Assembly: GCA_025201845.1 (NCBI GenBank)
Contig: MU603940.1
Span: 1-64,000, forward strand
Direction: 5' to 3'
From: Martensiomyces pterosporus
Taxonomy: Eukaryota > Kickxellomycota > Kickxellomycetes > Kickxellales > Kickxellaceae
DNA: 64,000 bases
The notes beneath the pieces were generated by a model. It made no database searches. It was not told where the DNA came from and was given only the letters and a program-made list of their open reading frames with translations. The translations under genes were made by a program, and so were the position numbers. This document shows positions 41,601-52,950 of this stretch, one piece after another; the stretch's first letter is position 1, and the number at the start of each line of letters is the position of its first letter.

Positions 41601-44600
41601 ATGCCTGAAGAAAGAGCGCGCAACCCGGAAACTGTTGTCGGTTATCTGCAAAAGAGAAGCCGCTTCTATGGATGGACCAGGCGCCTCTTCCTTCTCAGTC
41701 CACGCGGACTGGCTATGCTGCCGAATGAGCGCGGCCATCGAGTGCCCAAGGGCCAGACAAACACCACCCAGCCACACACCAGAGTCATTGGAGAGAGCAG
41801 TGGGATCAATGCCAGCCACGCAGTGCTCCTGAAGCACAAGCTCCTTATTGAAATCCCGCAGATCTCCCATGTGGCTAGCCAGGGCGAGCGGGACTTTGTT
41901 GTAACAGCATCCACTACAGGGCCCCTTACACTTCGTGCGCCATCAGCACAAGACCGCGACCTGTGGCTCCGCTCTATCGAGTCAGCTGTTGCTGCACACA
42001 CCACCTCCGCCCGTGACACGAAACCGACGCACTCATCGCGCGACGCTGTAGGAATCAACACCACTAGATCCAAACGCCCTGCAACAGCCAACCCTTACGG
42101 GCGCCCACAAGCACCCGCTACATCCACCCCATTCGACGGTGCATATTCGCACGATGCCACCCGCATAAACGCCTCGGAAGCTAACATGCTAAAGCGCTCT
42201 CCACATCTTGACAAACACGACAGCGATGACGACGACAGCGACAACAACGTGAGCATGAACCCACAGACCCAGCATGTCGTTATGGCCTGGCGCCGCGCAG
42301 TTCTCGAGGCCCTCTCACAGGACGATAGCATCGCATCGTCTACCTTTGACCCTAACCGAATTTTCGGTCAGCCAGCGAGCAGCTCTGAGGCCAATGAAAA
42401 CGACCCGCTTGGTGCTGATGTCAACCGAACTAGCAATCCACCCGGCGATGTCGCAGGGGATGGTTCCAAAGGCATGCCGTGGCTCCCCTCGACTGCACAG
42501 ATGGTCCACTTACTGCCGACAAGGTCCGCGGAATACGACAGCAACATTGAAGCACAGCGGCGTCCTGTCAAGATTGAGATCGCTCGAGCAGGTAGCACTG
42601 CCACACGCATGTCAAGCACCGCAAAGCTGGAGACGGCTAAACCTCAGAATCCATCAACTAGTGCAGGCCATGGCAGCAGCGCAGGGGAGCACCCCAAACA
42701 GCCCGTCTGTTTCCTCAGCAGCACCGCCATGTTATCACTGGACACGTTCGATGTCGCTATTGACACCGACAACTTTGATGTGGATCTATTCTTTGAGGGC
42801 GATCGCAATGGCACTTCTTTTTCAGACAGCAGTCAAGCCAGGACTGCCGGTGGCTGCACATCAATTGCTCCACCATACGATCCACATGCTGGCTCCGACA
42901 GCCTGGCGGATGAGACCCCCACGTCTACACCTCTGCTGGTATCAAGCGGGGCGGTGCCATCAAACCCAGTGCCTGCTTATGCTGCCAAGAATAGTAATGA
43001 CGGAGCTTCAGACTGCAGGCACCGCCACGACACCAGAATGACCACCTCTATCCACCCGCCCGCCCTTTCCATACCAGCTTTCGACACTGGCACTCAAAGC
43101 AACAGTAGCAGCCGGGGATTCGACAGCATCTTCCAGGCCATCACGGAGCCCAGTGTGGGGCTGTCTCACAGCCGCAGATACCCCGCACCACCACCACTTG
43201 ACCCGCTTGCACCTGTCCCCACACCATTCTCACCCTCCCCGCATTCATGCACTGCCAATGCTGTCAGCCATGCGACAAAGCCGCAGCAGGGGGTCCAGGG
43301 AAGCAGCTGCACTAGGGACTATGTCTGTGCAGCTAGAGGGAGCACCAGCGAGGCTTCAGCAGGTGGTACTGCGCCTGCTGCTAAAGCACCAAAACTCCCA
43401 GACAAAAGCGCACTAGTAGACATCCAGGTTAGCACCCTCGCTAACTCGTCAATCTACGACATTGGCCTGGCTGACTGGCCGACATTCCTGGGTAACACAT
43501 CCATACTGCCAATATCCACTGCCAACGAAAGCACCAGCTTCACTCCACAGAATGTTGCCAGTGCCAGTCCCAGCGGCCAGGCTGATATCAAACTGCAGGG
43601 TGCATTAGCCGCACAACAGGACAGCCAGGTCGGAGAATGGAAAACGCACAAATCTGCTGTCAGCTTGCTAGACTCGCCTGAGCAGCAGCGAGTCGGTGGC
43701 CACAGTCCAGGCGTCTTCAAGAGCATAGCGGCAATCACCAGGCTCAGCACAAGCCGCCAGACATTACCGGCTGGTAGGCCGGGGACTGCTGGGATCCAGC
43801 CATCACTGCTCTCCAAGTACAGCGACTCATTGAACACATCCCGGTCACGGATGGCCTCTGCTGGACGAGCAGGCCGCCCAAAAACGATGCACGAATGGCG
43901 GATGCTCTCTAGAAACCTCAGAGAAGGGCGCAATGCCGATAAGCCGCCAGATGTGGTCGAGTACACGCCAGTGGAGCCCGGAGACACGGGTGTGAACCGG
44001 GTGGTCAAGGGGCAGCTTGCCAAGGATATCATCCAGAAGGAAAACACGCAGGGACATAAAGAGCGCAGGTCGGGTGTTCGGCGCATGCGAAGAGTGAAGA
44101 GCGAGTCAAAGGTTGTGCAGCTCAAATCCATCCGCTTGAAACTCGATGGAGCGATTGTCGGGAGCCGTGCCCTGCTTGGCCGCCCTAACGATGCATCTGT
44201 GCATGAGCTGGGCCACAAAGATCACAGCACGAACGGCAGCAGAAACATGGAACGTGCCTCGCTGAACCACTCGCAGATTAGGAACCCTGCTGGGGACACA
44301 GCAGGACCCGGCCACAATGAGCAAGCAGCAGAAAGGAGCGTGGATGTCCTTGCCGAGTTCAGCGAGATTCAATCGCGCCTAAAACTTGCTGAAGAGCAGA
44401 AGAAGCGCGAGCAATACGAGCGCATTCTCAGCAAGGAAGGGGTGGATGACGTGCGCATCGCCGACATTCTTGAGACGAAGCAGGACGTCCCGCTAGCTGT
44501 TCAGCTCCAAGAGAAGCGGCAGGTGCATCTTGCGAAGCAGCAGGTGCTACTGAAGCAGCAGATAGAGCAGCAGAAGCAACAGATAGAACTGCAAAAACAG

Positions 44601-46124
44601 CACATGGAGCAGCAGCGTCAGCACCAGCAGTTCATGCAGCAGAGCCTTAGGCCAGTGCGCAAGGCGGCCTCGCAGTTCTCGCTGAGATCTGGCGCTTCTT
44701 CTGCGTGCCAAAACGTGTGGCAAGGGCAAGACAGCCGTAGCATGCACGGTGGAAACCGCGACGCATACACCAGCCAGTGGGTCCAGCACCAGAGCGTCTA
44801 TGGCGAGAACGTGCCTCTGTCGCACACTGTGGGCTCATACCCGCAGATGGCGCTGCAACCACCTCCAGCGCAACAGCCAGCTATGATGATGCCGCATGGC
44901 ATGCACCCTGCACATCAAATTCAGCACATGGCTGGTCGGGTGCCTGCACCCCAGTATCCGTCGCAGCCGAAGCACACGCCCTCGACACCCGACACCGCCT
45001 CCAGCGAGCCTGGCGCAGCATGGCCGCGTGAGCATGGTCTGGCTAGGTCATTTAGCCACCAAACAGGAGCATCTGCACCAAGCAGTCAGTCCATAGACAA
45101 TTCCAGGCGCACCCTCAACCGGAACCCCTCAGCAAACACAAGGCGCCAAGCCGGTGCTGCGTTTTTCAAATCGGCGGGACCAGCACCTCATCAATCATCC
45201 CCACACTCAAGCATCACCTCTGACTCTTGGCAGAGCCACGTCGATCACCGCATCACGGCATCCATGCATGCCAGCACCGAGCTGCCCTATGAGGGATCCG
45301 TGTACACAACATCGCCCGTTCTCAGCGCTGTAACGGCAAGACGAACCTCATCATTTGGTCCTTTTGAGAGCAAGAGACCGGCGCACTCAACGTCAGAGAC
45401 GCAGATGCTCCGGCAAAAGATACTGTCTGCTGCTGAGGAAGCGCCCCCAGTACCTGCACTTCCGCCAGCAATTGCAGCCATGAAGGCCGCCAACTCAGGC
45501 AGCTATGCTCACCACGGATACCCGTACCCGCCGCCTCCACCGGCGCCGCTACTGTCCACACATGTGCAGCAACCGCCGCTGTCAGCCCACCACCACCCAC
45601 ACCAAATGCACCCACAGGCGTATGGGCAGTGGGCACCGCCCAGCCAGACATGGAATGGCCAGCTGATGCACCAGCAGTCGCCGCAACCGGCTTATGGCGC
45701 GAGCCCGTCATATCCAATGGCCCACCAGAGTTACCCGCAAAAGCCGTCTAGTGGTGTGCGCCCTAGGAAGCGCATGCATGGTGGGTACTGCATGACTGAG
45801 ACGGAGAAGATGGAGAAAAAGCGCAACGAAATGGCAGCAGAAACACCCTCGCTGCTCCAGCGCCTGGACATGGCCAGGGTTACTGGCGTTCTCCCCATTC
45901 GTCAGACCGAGAAGGCGCCATACACTCTGGGTGCTTACCAGAACCTGAACGGGGTGCGGCTGTACGGGGACAGCGCAGCCACACCGCTCCTAGGCAACAG
46001 CCCCACTCTGCTTATCGATCGCCTCCACGAGTCGGAGGTTAGCAGGACAGCGTTTTTGAAGAAGATCAGCCGAAGCTACACTGGCATCGGCGGTGAAGTG
46101 GCTCCACAAAAGATTGTTTTCTAA
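41601..46124 (+). CDS. Large PH-domain protein
   Basis: A 1507-residue protein from the ATG at 41601 (MPEERARNPE). The frame is open further upstream, but that part is the probable leader intron. A PH domain fills about residues 10-132, with the typical first strand VVGYLQKRSRFYGWTRRLFLL and a C-terminal helix DRDLWLRSIESAV. The rest is mostly disordered and Ser/Pro-rich. It has a Gln-rich coiled coil at about 980-1015 (encoded near 44540-44640) and a conserved-looking, more ordered C-terminus (TETEKMEKKRNEMAAETPSL and onward). PH domains bind phosphoinositides or proteins at membranes. I do not recognise the full-length family. It ends 157 bases from the convergent dihydroxyacetone kinase gene. 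Confidence 0.8.
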   Translation: MPEERARNPETVVGYLQKRSRFYGWTRRLFLLSPRGLAMLPNERGHRVPKGQTNTTQPHTRVIGESSGINASHAVLLKHKLLIEIPQISHVASQGERDFVVTASTTGPLTLRAPSAQDRDLWLRSIESAVAAHTTSARDTKPTHSSRDAVGINTTRSKRPATANPYGRPQAPATSTPFDGAYSHDATRINASEANMLKRSPHLDKHDSDDDDSDNNVSMNPQTQHVVMAWRRAVLEALSQDDSIASSTFDPNRIFGQPASSSEANENDPLGADVNRTSNPPGDVAGDGSKGMPWLPSTAQMVHLLPTRSAEYDSNIEAQRRPVKIEIARAGSTATRMSSTAKLETAKPQNPSTSAGHGSSAGEHPKQPVCFLSSTAMLSLDTFDVAIDTDNFDVDLFFEGDRNGTSFSDSSQARTAGGCTSIAPPYDPHAGSDSLADETPTSTPLLVSSGAVPSNPVPAYAAKNSNDGASDCRHRHDTRMTTSIHPPALSIPAFDTGTQSNSSSRGFDSIFQAITEPSVGLSHSRRYPAPPPLDPLAPVPTPFSPSPHSCTANAVSHATKPQQGVQGSSCTRDYVCAARGSTSEASAGGTAPAAKAPKLPDKSALVDIQVSTLANSSIYDIGLADWPTFLGNTSILPISTANESTSFTPQNVASASPSGQADIKLQGALAAQQDSQVGEWKTHKSAVSLLDSPEQQRVGGHSPGVFKSIAAITRLSTSRQTLPAGRPGTAGIQPSLLSKYSDSLNTSRSRMASAGRAGRPKTMHEWRMLSRNLREGRNADKPPDVVEYTPVEPGDTGVNRVVKGQLAKDIIQKENTQGHKERRSGVRRMRRVKSESKVVQLKSIRLKLDGAIVGSRALLGRPNDASVHELGHKDHSTNGSRNMERASLNHSQIRNPAGDTAGPGHNEQAAERSVDVLAEFSEIQSRLKLAEEQKKREQYERILSKEGVDDVRIADILETKQDVPLAVQLQEKRQVHLAKQQVLLKQQIEQQKQQIELQKQHMEQQRQHQQFMQQSLRPVRKAASQFSLRSGASSACQNVWQGQDSRSMHGGNRDAYTSQWVQHQSVYGENVPLSHTVGSYPQMALQPPPAQQPAMMMPHGMHPAHQIQHMAGRVPAPQYPSQPKHTPSTPDTASSEPGAAWPREHGLARSFSHQTGASAPSSQSIDNSRRTLNRNPSANTRRQAGAAFFKSAGPAPHQSSPHSSITSDSWQSHVDHRITASMHASTELPYEGSVYTTSPVLSAVTARRTSSFGPFESKRPAHSTSETQMLRQKILSAAEEAPPVPALPPAIAAMKAANSGSYAHHGYPYPPPPPAPLLSTHVQQPPLSAHHHPHQMHPQAYGQWAPPSQTWNGQLMHQQSPQPAYGASPSYPMAHQSYPQKPSSGVRPRKRMHGGYCMTETEKMEKKRNEMAAETPSLLQRLDMARVTGVLPIRQTEKAPYTLGAYQNLNGVRLYGDSAATPLLGNSPTLLIDRLHESEVSRTAFLKKISRSYTGIGGEVAPQKIVF

Positions 46125-46281
46125 GTAAATCTCAGTTTCTATTCAGCGTTGCTCTACGAATACACCACTTTAAAACCACGAAAAATACAGCGTAGTGTCT
46201 TACTGCGCTCCCAAAGCACCATGGTGTGTGCAATCAGCTGGAGCAGAGCAGCAAGATGCGCATAGCCGAGAAAGGAGGAGT

Positions 46282-48039
46282 TTACTCGAGAGCTCTGGCA
46301 ATACCCGTGAGCACCGAAACAAGGCCAGCGGCACCTGCATCAGCCAAGCCATCCTTCTCGCCGACGTAGACAGCGCGGCCTCTCATGGGCTTCATATGAG
46401 CAGTGGCCTTGGCGCCTTCAGCAGCAGCAGCCAGAGCAGCGTTGACACTGCCAGTCTCAGCGAGGGTGGCCGCAAATGGCTGCAGAGCATCAATAAGGGT
46501 GCGGTGGCCGGGACGAGCAGTGGTGTACTGATAGAGGGTGTCCAGCGCCCCGACCATAGCAGTGCCCCAGACCTTGGGCGACAGAGAGGCGTTGCTGGTG
46601 GCGCCCAGGCGGTGCAGCTGCTGAGCAAGGCCGTCCAGGAAGAGGCAGTAGATGATTCCAGAGGTACCGCCCATTGCGTCCTCAACAAGGGAGGAGATAC
46701 GGGCCAGAGCAGCCGAAGGATCGCTGAGCGGGAGCTCCGTGTTCTTTGACGCCTGGTAGATGGCAGTGGCGCCGGAGAGGAGAACCTGGCCGCAGTCCCC
46801 GTCTCCCATGAGCTGATCCAGTCGGGTAACTTCCGGCTCATCAACGACGACGTTGTCATACGCTGTCTTGATGACGGATTCCCAAGTGGCATCCGATGCA
46901 GGGGTGAAAGCAACTGTAGGGCCCTGAGCCGAGCTGTCAGTGTCGCCAGCATCAACGACATGCGAGTGGTTGATCCAGCCAGGGCAGCTGGCTGGCTTGT
47001 CGACCAGAGACACCAGCTCGTCTCGCTTGGCCTCGTCGTCGGGGAGCACAAGCAGCGAGATGCTGGCTCCAGGCATCGCCAGCCCAGTCATGTAGGTGCC
47101 AGAGAAGACGCGCACGGGCTCAAAGCCATGGGCCCTGATGGCTTCCACAGCAAGCTTGGTAACGAGTCCCATTTCCAGGTTGGAGGTTGCGCCGAGGTTG
47201 TTGACAAGAACAACCACATGGCCCCTGCCAGCAGGGCAAGCCTTTTTGAAAGGCGCGCTGCTAACGATGTGGTCAACAAGGCTGGGAACAAGGACGCTCG
47301 CAGGCGCAACCTCCTTCTTCGCAAACCCGGGCTCGTTGTGGATGCCCATGCCGATTTCGACCTCGTTGTCGTTCAGCGTGCGCGGCATGCCTTGCCCAGG
47401 CACTGAGGCGGCGTTGAGGGCGCAGCCAATGGTGAAGGTGTGGCTGATCGCATACTCGGCTGTGTCCTTGACTTGCTCCAGAGTCCCACCATTCGCAGCG
47501 CGCGCACCAGCAAGCTTGTTGACAAGGATGGTGCCAGCCAGACCGCGGCGTCCCACACCGCCCTCTTCGTCGTCGTGGGGGTTGACAACGCCAACGTCAT
47601 CGTCAACGATCACAGTGGCCACCTTGGGCAGGGGCTTGCCGTGGTTGACGCGCTCAGACTTGAAGCGCTCGACGGCGCGACCAAAGTTGAGCACGTCGCC
47701 AGTGTAGTTCTTGATGACAACGAGTGTGCCCTTGTCCTCAGAGTACACGCGGCGCAGACACGACAGCACCTGGGACGACGTGGGCGAGGCAAACACGTGG
47801 CCAGACACAGCAGCCGTCAGCGCTCCGTGCCCAACAAACCCAGCGTGTGCGGGCTCGTGGCCACTGCCTCCTCCACAAAACAGGGTGACTTGCTCCCGGC
47901 GCAGTGCTGCGAGATCCTTGGTGTAGACAACCTTCTCTTTCTCGTCAAAGGCCAGATGGGGGTTTGCGATCGCCAGGCCACGAAGGCTGTCTTTGACAAG
48001 GGTCTTGGGGTCAGTTACAAAGTGCTTGCCGCCGGTCAT
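46282..48039 (-). CDS. DAK1: Dihydroxyacetone kinase
   Basis: A 585-residue, intronless, full-length enzyme. It phosphorylates dihydroxyacetone (and glyceraldehyde) with ATP, linking glycerol or methanol-type metabolism to glycolysis and detoxifying dihydroxyacetone in the cytosol. The N-terminal DhaK domain (about 1-340) has FCGGGSGHEPAHAGFVG and the His that binds the substrate covalently, His234 in GMGIHNEPG. The C-terminal DhaL domain (about 385-585) has the Mg-ATP motif MGDGDCG with Asp413 and Asp415, and the closing GRAVYVGEKDGLADAGA. A TATA-like TATTTAAA on the minus strand (48162-48169) lies about 123 bases upstream. The gene is divergent from haspin. Confidence 0.97.
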   Translation of the reverse strand: MTGGKHFVTDPKTLVKDSLRGLAIANPHLAFDEKEKVVYTKDLAALRREQVTLFCGGGSGHEPAHAGFVGHGALTAAVSGHVFASPTSSQVLSCLRRVYSEDKGTLVVIKNYTGDVLNFGRAVERFKSERVNHGKPLPKVATVIVDDDVGVVNPHDDEEGGVGRRGLAGTILVNKLAGARAANGGTLEQVKDTAEYAISHTFTIGCALNAASVPGQGMPRTLNDNEVEIGMGIHNEPGFAKKEVAPASVLVPSLVDHIVSSAPFKKACPAGRGHVVVLVNNLGATSNLEMGLVTKLAVEAIRAHGFEPVRVFSGTYMTGLAMPGASISLLVLPDDEAKRDELVSLVDKPASCPGWINHSHVVDAGDTDSSAQGPTVAFTPASDATWESVIKTAYDNVVVDEPEVTRLDQLMGDGDCGQVLLSGATAIYQASKNTELPLSDPSAALARISSLVEDAMGGTSGIIYCLFLDGLAQQLHRLGATSNASLSPKVWGTAMVGALDTLYQYTTARPGHRTLIDALQPFAATLAETGSVNAALAAAAEGAKATAHMKPMRGRAVYVGEKDGLADAGAAGLVSVLTGIARALE

Positions 48040-48698
48040 TGTAGTAGGTGTGCAAAAGCCTGTGCTGTGCTGTTATAGCCGAGTGCTGATTAAAGCGGCG
48101 AAGAAAAAGCGGTTGTTGGTGGAGGTCCTTCAGCGCCCGCCGCCCTTGTCCAGCCGCGCTGTTTAAATACGCCTCCAGCCCGTCCCCTCATCCTCCAGTG
48201 CTCAGCTTTCTTAGGCGTAAGCGTTGCACCAAGAAGCGGAAAGCGCCAAAGCCTTTTCCAGACACTTGAGCGATCGACAGCTCTCGTGAGCACTGCTATT
48301 CACGTGCAACTTTGAAGGCATCAGCCTGCACTGGGCGCAGCTGTGCTCCAAGCGGCAAGGGGGGCATTCAGAGAGTTGTGTGGCGAAGCCCCACAGCTTG
48401 CGGCAACCCCGCAGCCCACTCCCGACACTCACCCTCCATTTGATCTGCTGCCGTCGTCGCTCGCTTCAGAAGGCTCTCAGACAAAGTGACATCGAGCAAG
48501 CTGCTGTGCAGATTTAAGTGCTACATGATCAATCAGCAAAGATTGCCCAGCAAGCGCTGCTTGATATGCAGGACAGCCTGATGACAGAGCAGCCAGCCAT
48601 TGTTTACTTGTTTACTTTTATTTGTCTTTGCGCTGCACTGCTCTTTCAATTTACAACCCTGCCTCAAAGCCCGCTAGCATAGCATAGACAAGGCAGCC
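48040..48698. other. Divergent promoter region, DAK and haspin
   Basis: 659 bases shared by the two divergent genes. It contains the DAK TATA-like element. No gene seen. Confidence 0.5.
48162..48169 (-). promoter_or_regulatory. TATA-like element of the dihydroxyacetone kinase gene
   Basis: TATTTAAA on the minus strand, 123 bases before the ATG. Confidence 0.4.
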
Positions 48699-51600
48699 AT
48701 GGATTATTCGAGGTCGCGCATGCGGCTGGGCAGCGGCCCGCAAATGGTCAAGACATACGGGCGGTTTCGTCAGCGAATGGTAAACAGAGATGCCAAGATT
48801 GCAGAGGAATTCACCAAGGCAGCAGGCGCACGGCCCAACATCACAGACATACTCGACACTTTGAGCTCTGACAGCGACTTTGAACCAGCACGGCCTACTG
48901 AAAGCCCTTTGCCTGGCCTGGAGCCAAAGGTGGAGCCAAAAACAAAATCGCGGCCCAAGTCGAAGCCCAGGACAAAGATGCAGGCAGGGGAAAAGTCAAA
49001 ACTGCTAGCAGATAATGTCTCCGATGCGATGGCAGAGCCAGCCATTGCTGAAACTCGCAAGCCCTCAGCTAGTGGGCGTAGAAGTAGGCCGTCGGCAACC
49101 ACAAGCCGCAATCAGGAGGAGGCTCCAGAACAGCCCGCAGCTAGAGCCAACAACAAAACCACACAAGCAATGGACAGGAGCAGCACCACAAAGCCTGAAA
49201 TCAGTGAACCAAAAGTCGAACAGACTAAATCTCAGGTGCCAGAAATGCAGCGTAAGTACCCTAGGACATGCACACTGTCCCGCCATGCCCAGCCATTTAG
49301 CCGCATCCATGTAGCCTGTGACTTTGCTGCTGATCGCGATTGTTACGCCTCTACTACGACTTTACGCTGATCACAAAGGGGTGGATTGGTTAGAATCAGC
49401 AACCAGCGCACAGCAGCTCACAGCGAAACCAGAGACCAAGGCTCAGCAACAGCCAGCGCTGTCGCTTGAGATTAACGGCAGCGGCAAGCCCAGAGCAAGA
49501 GCGGCTCAATCTAAACCCGCCCCTAAAGCCAGTGGAAAGCCACATGCTTCACGGACACTGCCGAGGAGGAAAGCTGCATCGCGCGTCGCTGAGGAACAGA
49601 GGCTACCAGAACAGAAAGATGCCACGCCTTTGGATATTGCTGCGCCGCGTTCTGTACCAACAGGCTCTGTGGAGCAAATACGGAGGCCTGATGGCCACCT
49701 CGACGAAGCAAGGTCCTCGGTGCCTAGCACCTTGCCTCAGTCAAATGAGAACAAAGCAAAGGTGGAAACGATTAGCCCGAGCACAAGCAGCAATGTGACA
49801 AAGCGGAGAGCAACACGAGTAAGACGGCCAATTGTAGCTCCAGATGCACCGGCTCGTATAGCGGCTGGCTCAATGGTACCGGTGCTGGAGAGCCAGGAAA
49901 ATGCCACAATAAGTGACCGAACGCCGCAATCGAATCCCCCGGATGGATCAGATGGAGGAGCGGGCTTGCAGGATGTAGGTGCCAATAGACCAACTATTCG
50001 GACTGATGGAACTGATACAAAGGACATTGCACGGCGGATATCGCGAATTAGTATTGCAGAGCCGCAGCAGCACCGCTCGTTTGAGCGCAAAAACACGGGC
50101 TCGCTAACACACAGGGCTTCCGTAAAGGGCGAGGGTGACAACTTGCCGCCAGGATGGATGGTAGCTGAACGCAGTGCTCCAACGCTTACGGAAACGCGAC
50201 TTGATGAATCGCCTGGCAGCAGGCATGCAGTGCACGCAACAGTCGAGCAGCATGCTAACCGCAGCGGTGGAGAGCCAGCACAGACACTGGCTGCAAGCGA
50301 CTCCACCTTGTCGATACCACACGGCCGGAACAGTAGCGAGGTAGACGGCGATGCGATCGAGGTGGAGCCAGAAAAAAGACGGCTGCTGGCGACGCGTACG
50401 ATGCGGTTCAAGGCACCACGCAATGCCAGAGCACAGACTTGCGAGATCGAAGATGGCGATGAGGATCCAGACACTGCTGCCGCCACAGGCAATCCTAGCA
50501 GGAGAGACACCGCTGCTGACGCTGTGCTCGTTCGTAGGGGTACGGGAACCGGTGGCATTGGCGTGCTGGAGGAAGATGGCATAGCGAGTGATTGGCCTAC
50601 AAATCGTACTGCTAGCTCAGCGCACCCTACATATACCCAGCACGAGCCACAGGAGACTCCATGGAACAATGGCTCTGGCTCAGCGGCACAGCAGCCTTGC
50701 ACTCCCCCGCGCCCGAATAAGGCCAACGGGCTGCCAGTGCACTCTCGATTGGCAATGGCTACGCCGCCAAACAGGGCACCAGTCAAGGCAGCCAGCTCGG
50801 CGGCGGATGTCCCGCATAGCCCTTCACGCATAGCTACGCCTCATCGGGTGGTGTTTTCGCCGATGCGCCCAGTAACACAGATGAGACCAAGTCGTGGAGA
50901 GCCCAGTCGCGTGAGCGCACCAGTAAACGGCCCGGGCTGCTTGCTGCAGCCATCGGCAACGCCAGTCCCACAGAGTTCAATGCGTCGGACAAGCGACCAG
51001 CGGCAGCAGGACCAGCAGCAGAAGCAGCGGATATCGCTTGCGTCGCGTGAAAGCGCAGGTGGCGATCGTGTGGACGACACAGAGCTGGAGGAGACAAAGG
51101 TGCCGTTCCTTCCTGCTCGCCGGTATGTGCAAAAGGCGCACATTCTGGCTGCGTGTGGTCAGACAGCGCCGATTGATTGGGCAGCCGGTGGGCTTCAAGC
51201 CTGCGGCGTACTGCTGCCTGAACTAGACCCAGCACAGCGTAGCGAGGCGCAGCTAGGCGAAATTGAGAGCGAGTATGGCCTGTGCAAGATCGGCGAGGCT
51301 ACGTATTCGGAGGTGTTTTCTGCACAGTGGAGATACGTGCCGAGAACTCGCTATGACAAGTTCAACAGCAAAAAGGGCAAAGTCAAGGGCGAGCGTCTGA
51401 TGCAAGTGGCACTAAAGGTGATTCCGTTTGGAAACTCGGGCGTGAAATCCGGAACGGGCGAACCGCAGACCACGCTTCGTGATCTCTACCAGGAAATCGG
51501 CGCCACTCTCGCACTGAGTCGCCTGTCGGAGAGAGAAAGAGCCAAGCTGCAGGAGGCGCGTGCTCAGGTGAAGATGCCGCTCAAATTGAAGGAGCGCGAG

Positions 51601-52485
51601 CTAGGTGCCAACTTTGTCAAAGCATTCCGCGTGTGCATCTGCCAGGGACCCATGCCTGGTCCACTGCTGCGTGCTTGGGACCGGTGGAAGGCAGAGTACC
51701 CGGATCTGTGCGAGAACACGCGGCCGGACTACTACCCGCAGAACCAGCTGTTTGCTGTGTTTGTGCTTGAGATGGGTGGCGAGACATTGGAGAACGCGGC
51801 AGTGTCGACTTGGAAGGAGGCGAGAAGCATCATCAGACAGCTTGCGCTGTCAATGGCGCTTGCCGAGCGCAACAACCAGTTTGAGCACCGTGATCTGCAC
51901 TGGGGCAACATCATGGTTACCAGGTACAACAGCAACCTGACGTTCCTCTACCAGCTGCCGCCGATGGGCAGCAGGTCAAAGAGCACGCTCATATCCATTC
52001 CCAGCTACAAAGTACGGTGCACGATCATTGATTACACGCTCTCTCGCCTGCACATCGACAACGACCCCGGTGAGGCCACGGCTGCTGCGAGCAAGCCTGC
52101 TAACTACGACCCCACGAACAACGTGTTTTATGTATCGCTCAAGGACGAGGCGCTGTTCCAGGGAGAAGGCGACATCCAGTTTGATGTGTATCGCCAGATG
52201 CGTGTCTGCTCAAGCAGCGAGTGGGAGGGCTTCCACCCGCACACAAACGTGCTCTGGCTGACATATGCGCTGCAGAAGATCCTTGCGACAAAATCACCCA
52301 AGATCAAGGATGAGCTGATAGCGTTTGTCGAGAGCAAACTTGGGCCGGCATTTGACAAGGCACCGCCCGAGCTCAGAAAGGCGGCTGGTCAGGAGCTGCT
52401 ATGCAGGTGGATCAAGGAGTTTCAGCAGTGCGAATCGAGCTCACAGATCCTCGGGTGTGCTCTGCTGGATCTCTACAAGGGCTAA
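48699..52485 (+). CDS. Haspin-family histone H3 Thr3 kinase, two exons
   Basis: Exons 48699-49251 and 49379-52485 (127-bp intron, donor GTAAGT, phase 1) give 1219 residues. The first ~800 are disordered, with basic and Ser/Pro-rich stretches. The kinase domain covers the C-terminal ~410. It has YGLCKIGEATYSEVFSA (glycine loop), VALKVIPFG (lysine), EIGATLALSRL (helix C), and the catalytic loop HRDLHWGN with His1021 and Asp1023. Where most kinases have DFG, it has Asp1069-Tyr-Thr (DYT), which is characteristic of haspin. Haspin phosphorylates histone H3 on Thr3 at mitotic centromeres to recruit the chromosomal passenger complex. The N-terminus is unusually long compared with the roughly 490-residue S. 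pombe Hrk1. Confidence 0.93.
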
Positions 52486-52541
52486 GCTGGCCTGTCTTCC
52501 GTCGAGCCCTCGGCTGCCGCTGTGGCCTATGTACATGCTTT

Positions 52542-52547
52542 AATAAA
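52542..52547 (+). terminator. AATAAA polyadenylation signal after haspin
   Basis: A canonical hexamer 57 bases after the stop codon and just before the 76-bp tandem repeat. Confidence 0.45.
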
Positions 52548-52582
52548 GATATATAGATGCACACCCCCGTTTACTGTAACAT

Positions 52583-52737
52583 AAACTGTTTCTCCGGCCT
52601 CCTAAGAGATGTAGAATTACCAGCGGCTGTCGTAACGGAGCAAACGCACTAAATGCCTGTAAAACTGTTTCTCCGGCCTCCTAAGAGATGTAGAATTACC
52701 AGCGGCTGTCGTAACGGAGCAAACGCACTAAATGCCT
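52583..52737 (+). repeat. Perfect 76-bp direct repeat, two copies
   Basis: Copies at 52583-52658 and 52662-52737 are identical, with a 3-bp spacer (period 79). Each starts AAACTGTTTCTCCGG and ends AAATGCCT. The repeat lies between the haspin polyadenylation signal and the cofactor D start. Confidence 0.95.
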
Positions 52738-52950
52738 TTGCCGCCACCCATTTTGCCTCACGTGCAGCTGCCCATGAGGTGTGCGCCCTAACAAAAACAG
52801 CGCTAGCGCGGAGCTTGATTCGGGTGGCAGCGGAGCCCTGAAGCCAGTGTGCAGCCTACCTTCATTCTTATTTGCTCTGCCTGTCGACGCAACACGGGGG
52901 GAAAAGACAAGCGCAAACCCCAGCAACATAAAAATCAACAACTTGAAGCT

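Larger units (their letters stand above)
52486..52950. other. Haspin-cofactor D intergenic region
   Basis: 465 bases between tandem genes. It contains the haspin polyadenylation signal, the 76-bp tandem duplication and the cofactor D promoter and leader. No gene seen. Confidence 0.6.

Noticed and set aside
49737..50831. 364-codon antisense frame inside haspin exon 2
   Set aside because: It lies opposite the disordered haspin N-terminus, with no domain and no promoter evidence.
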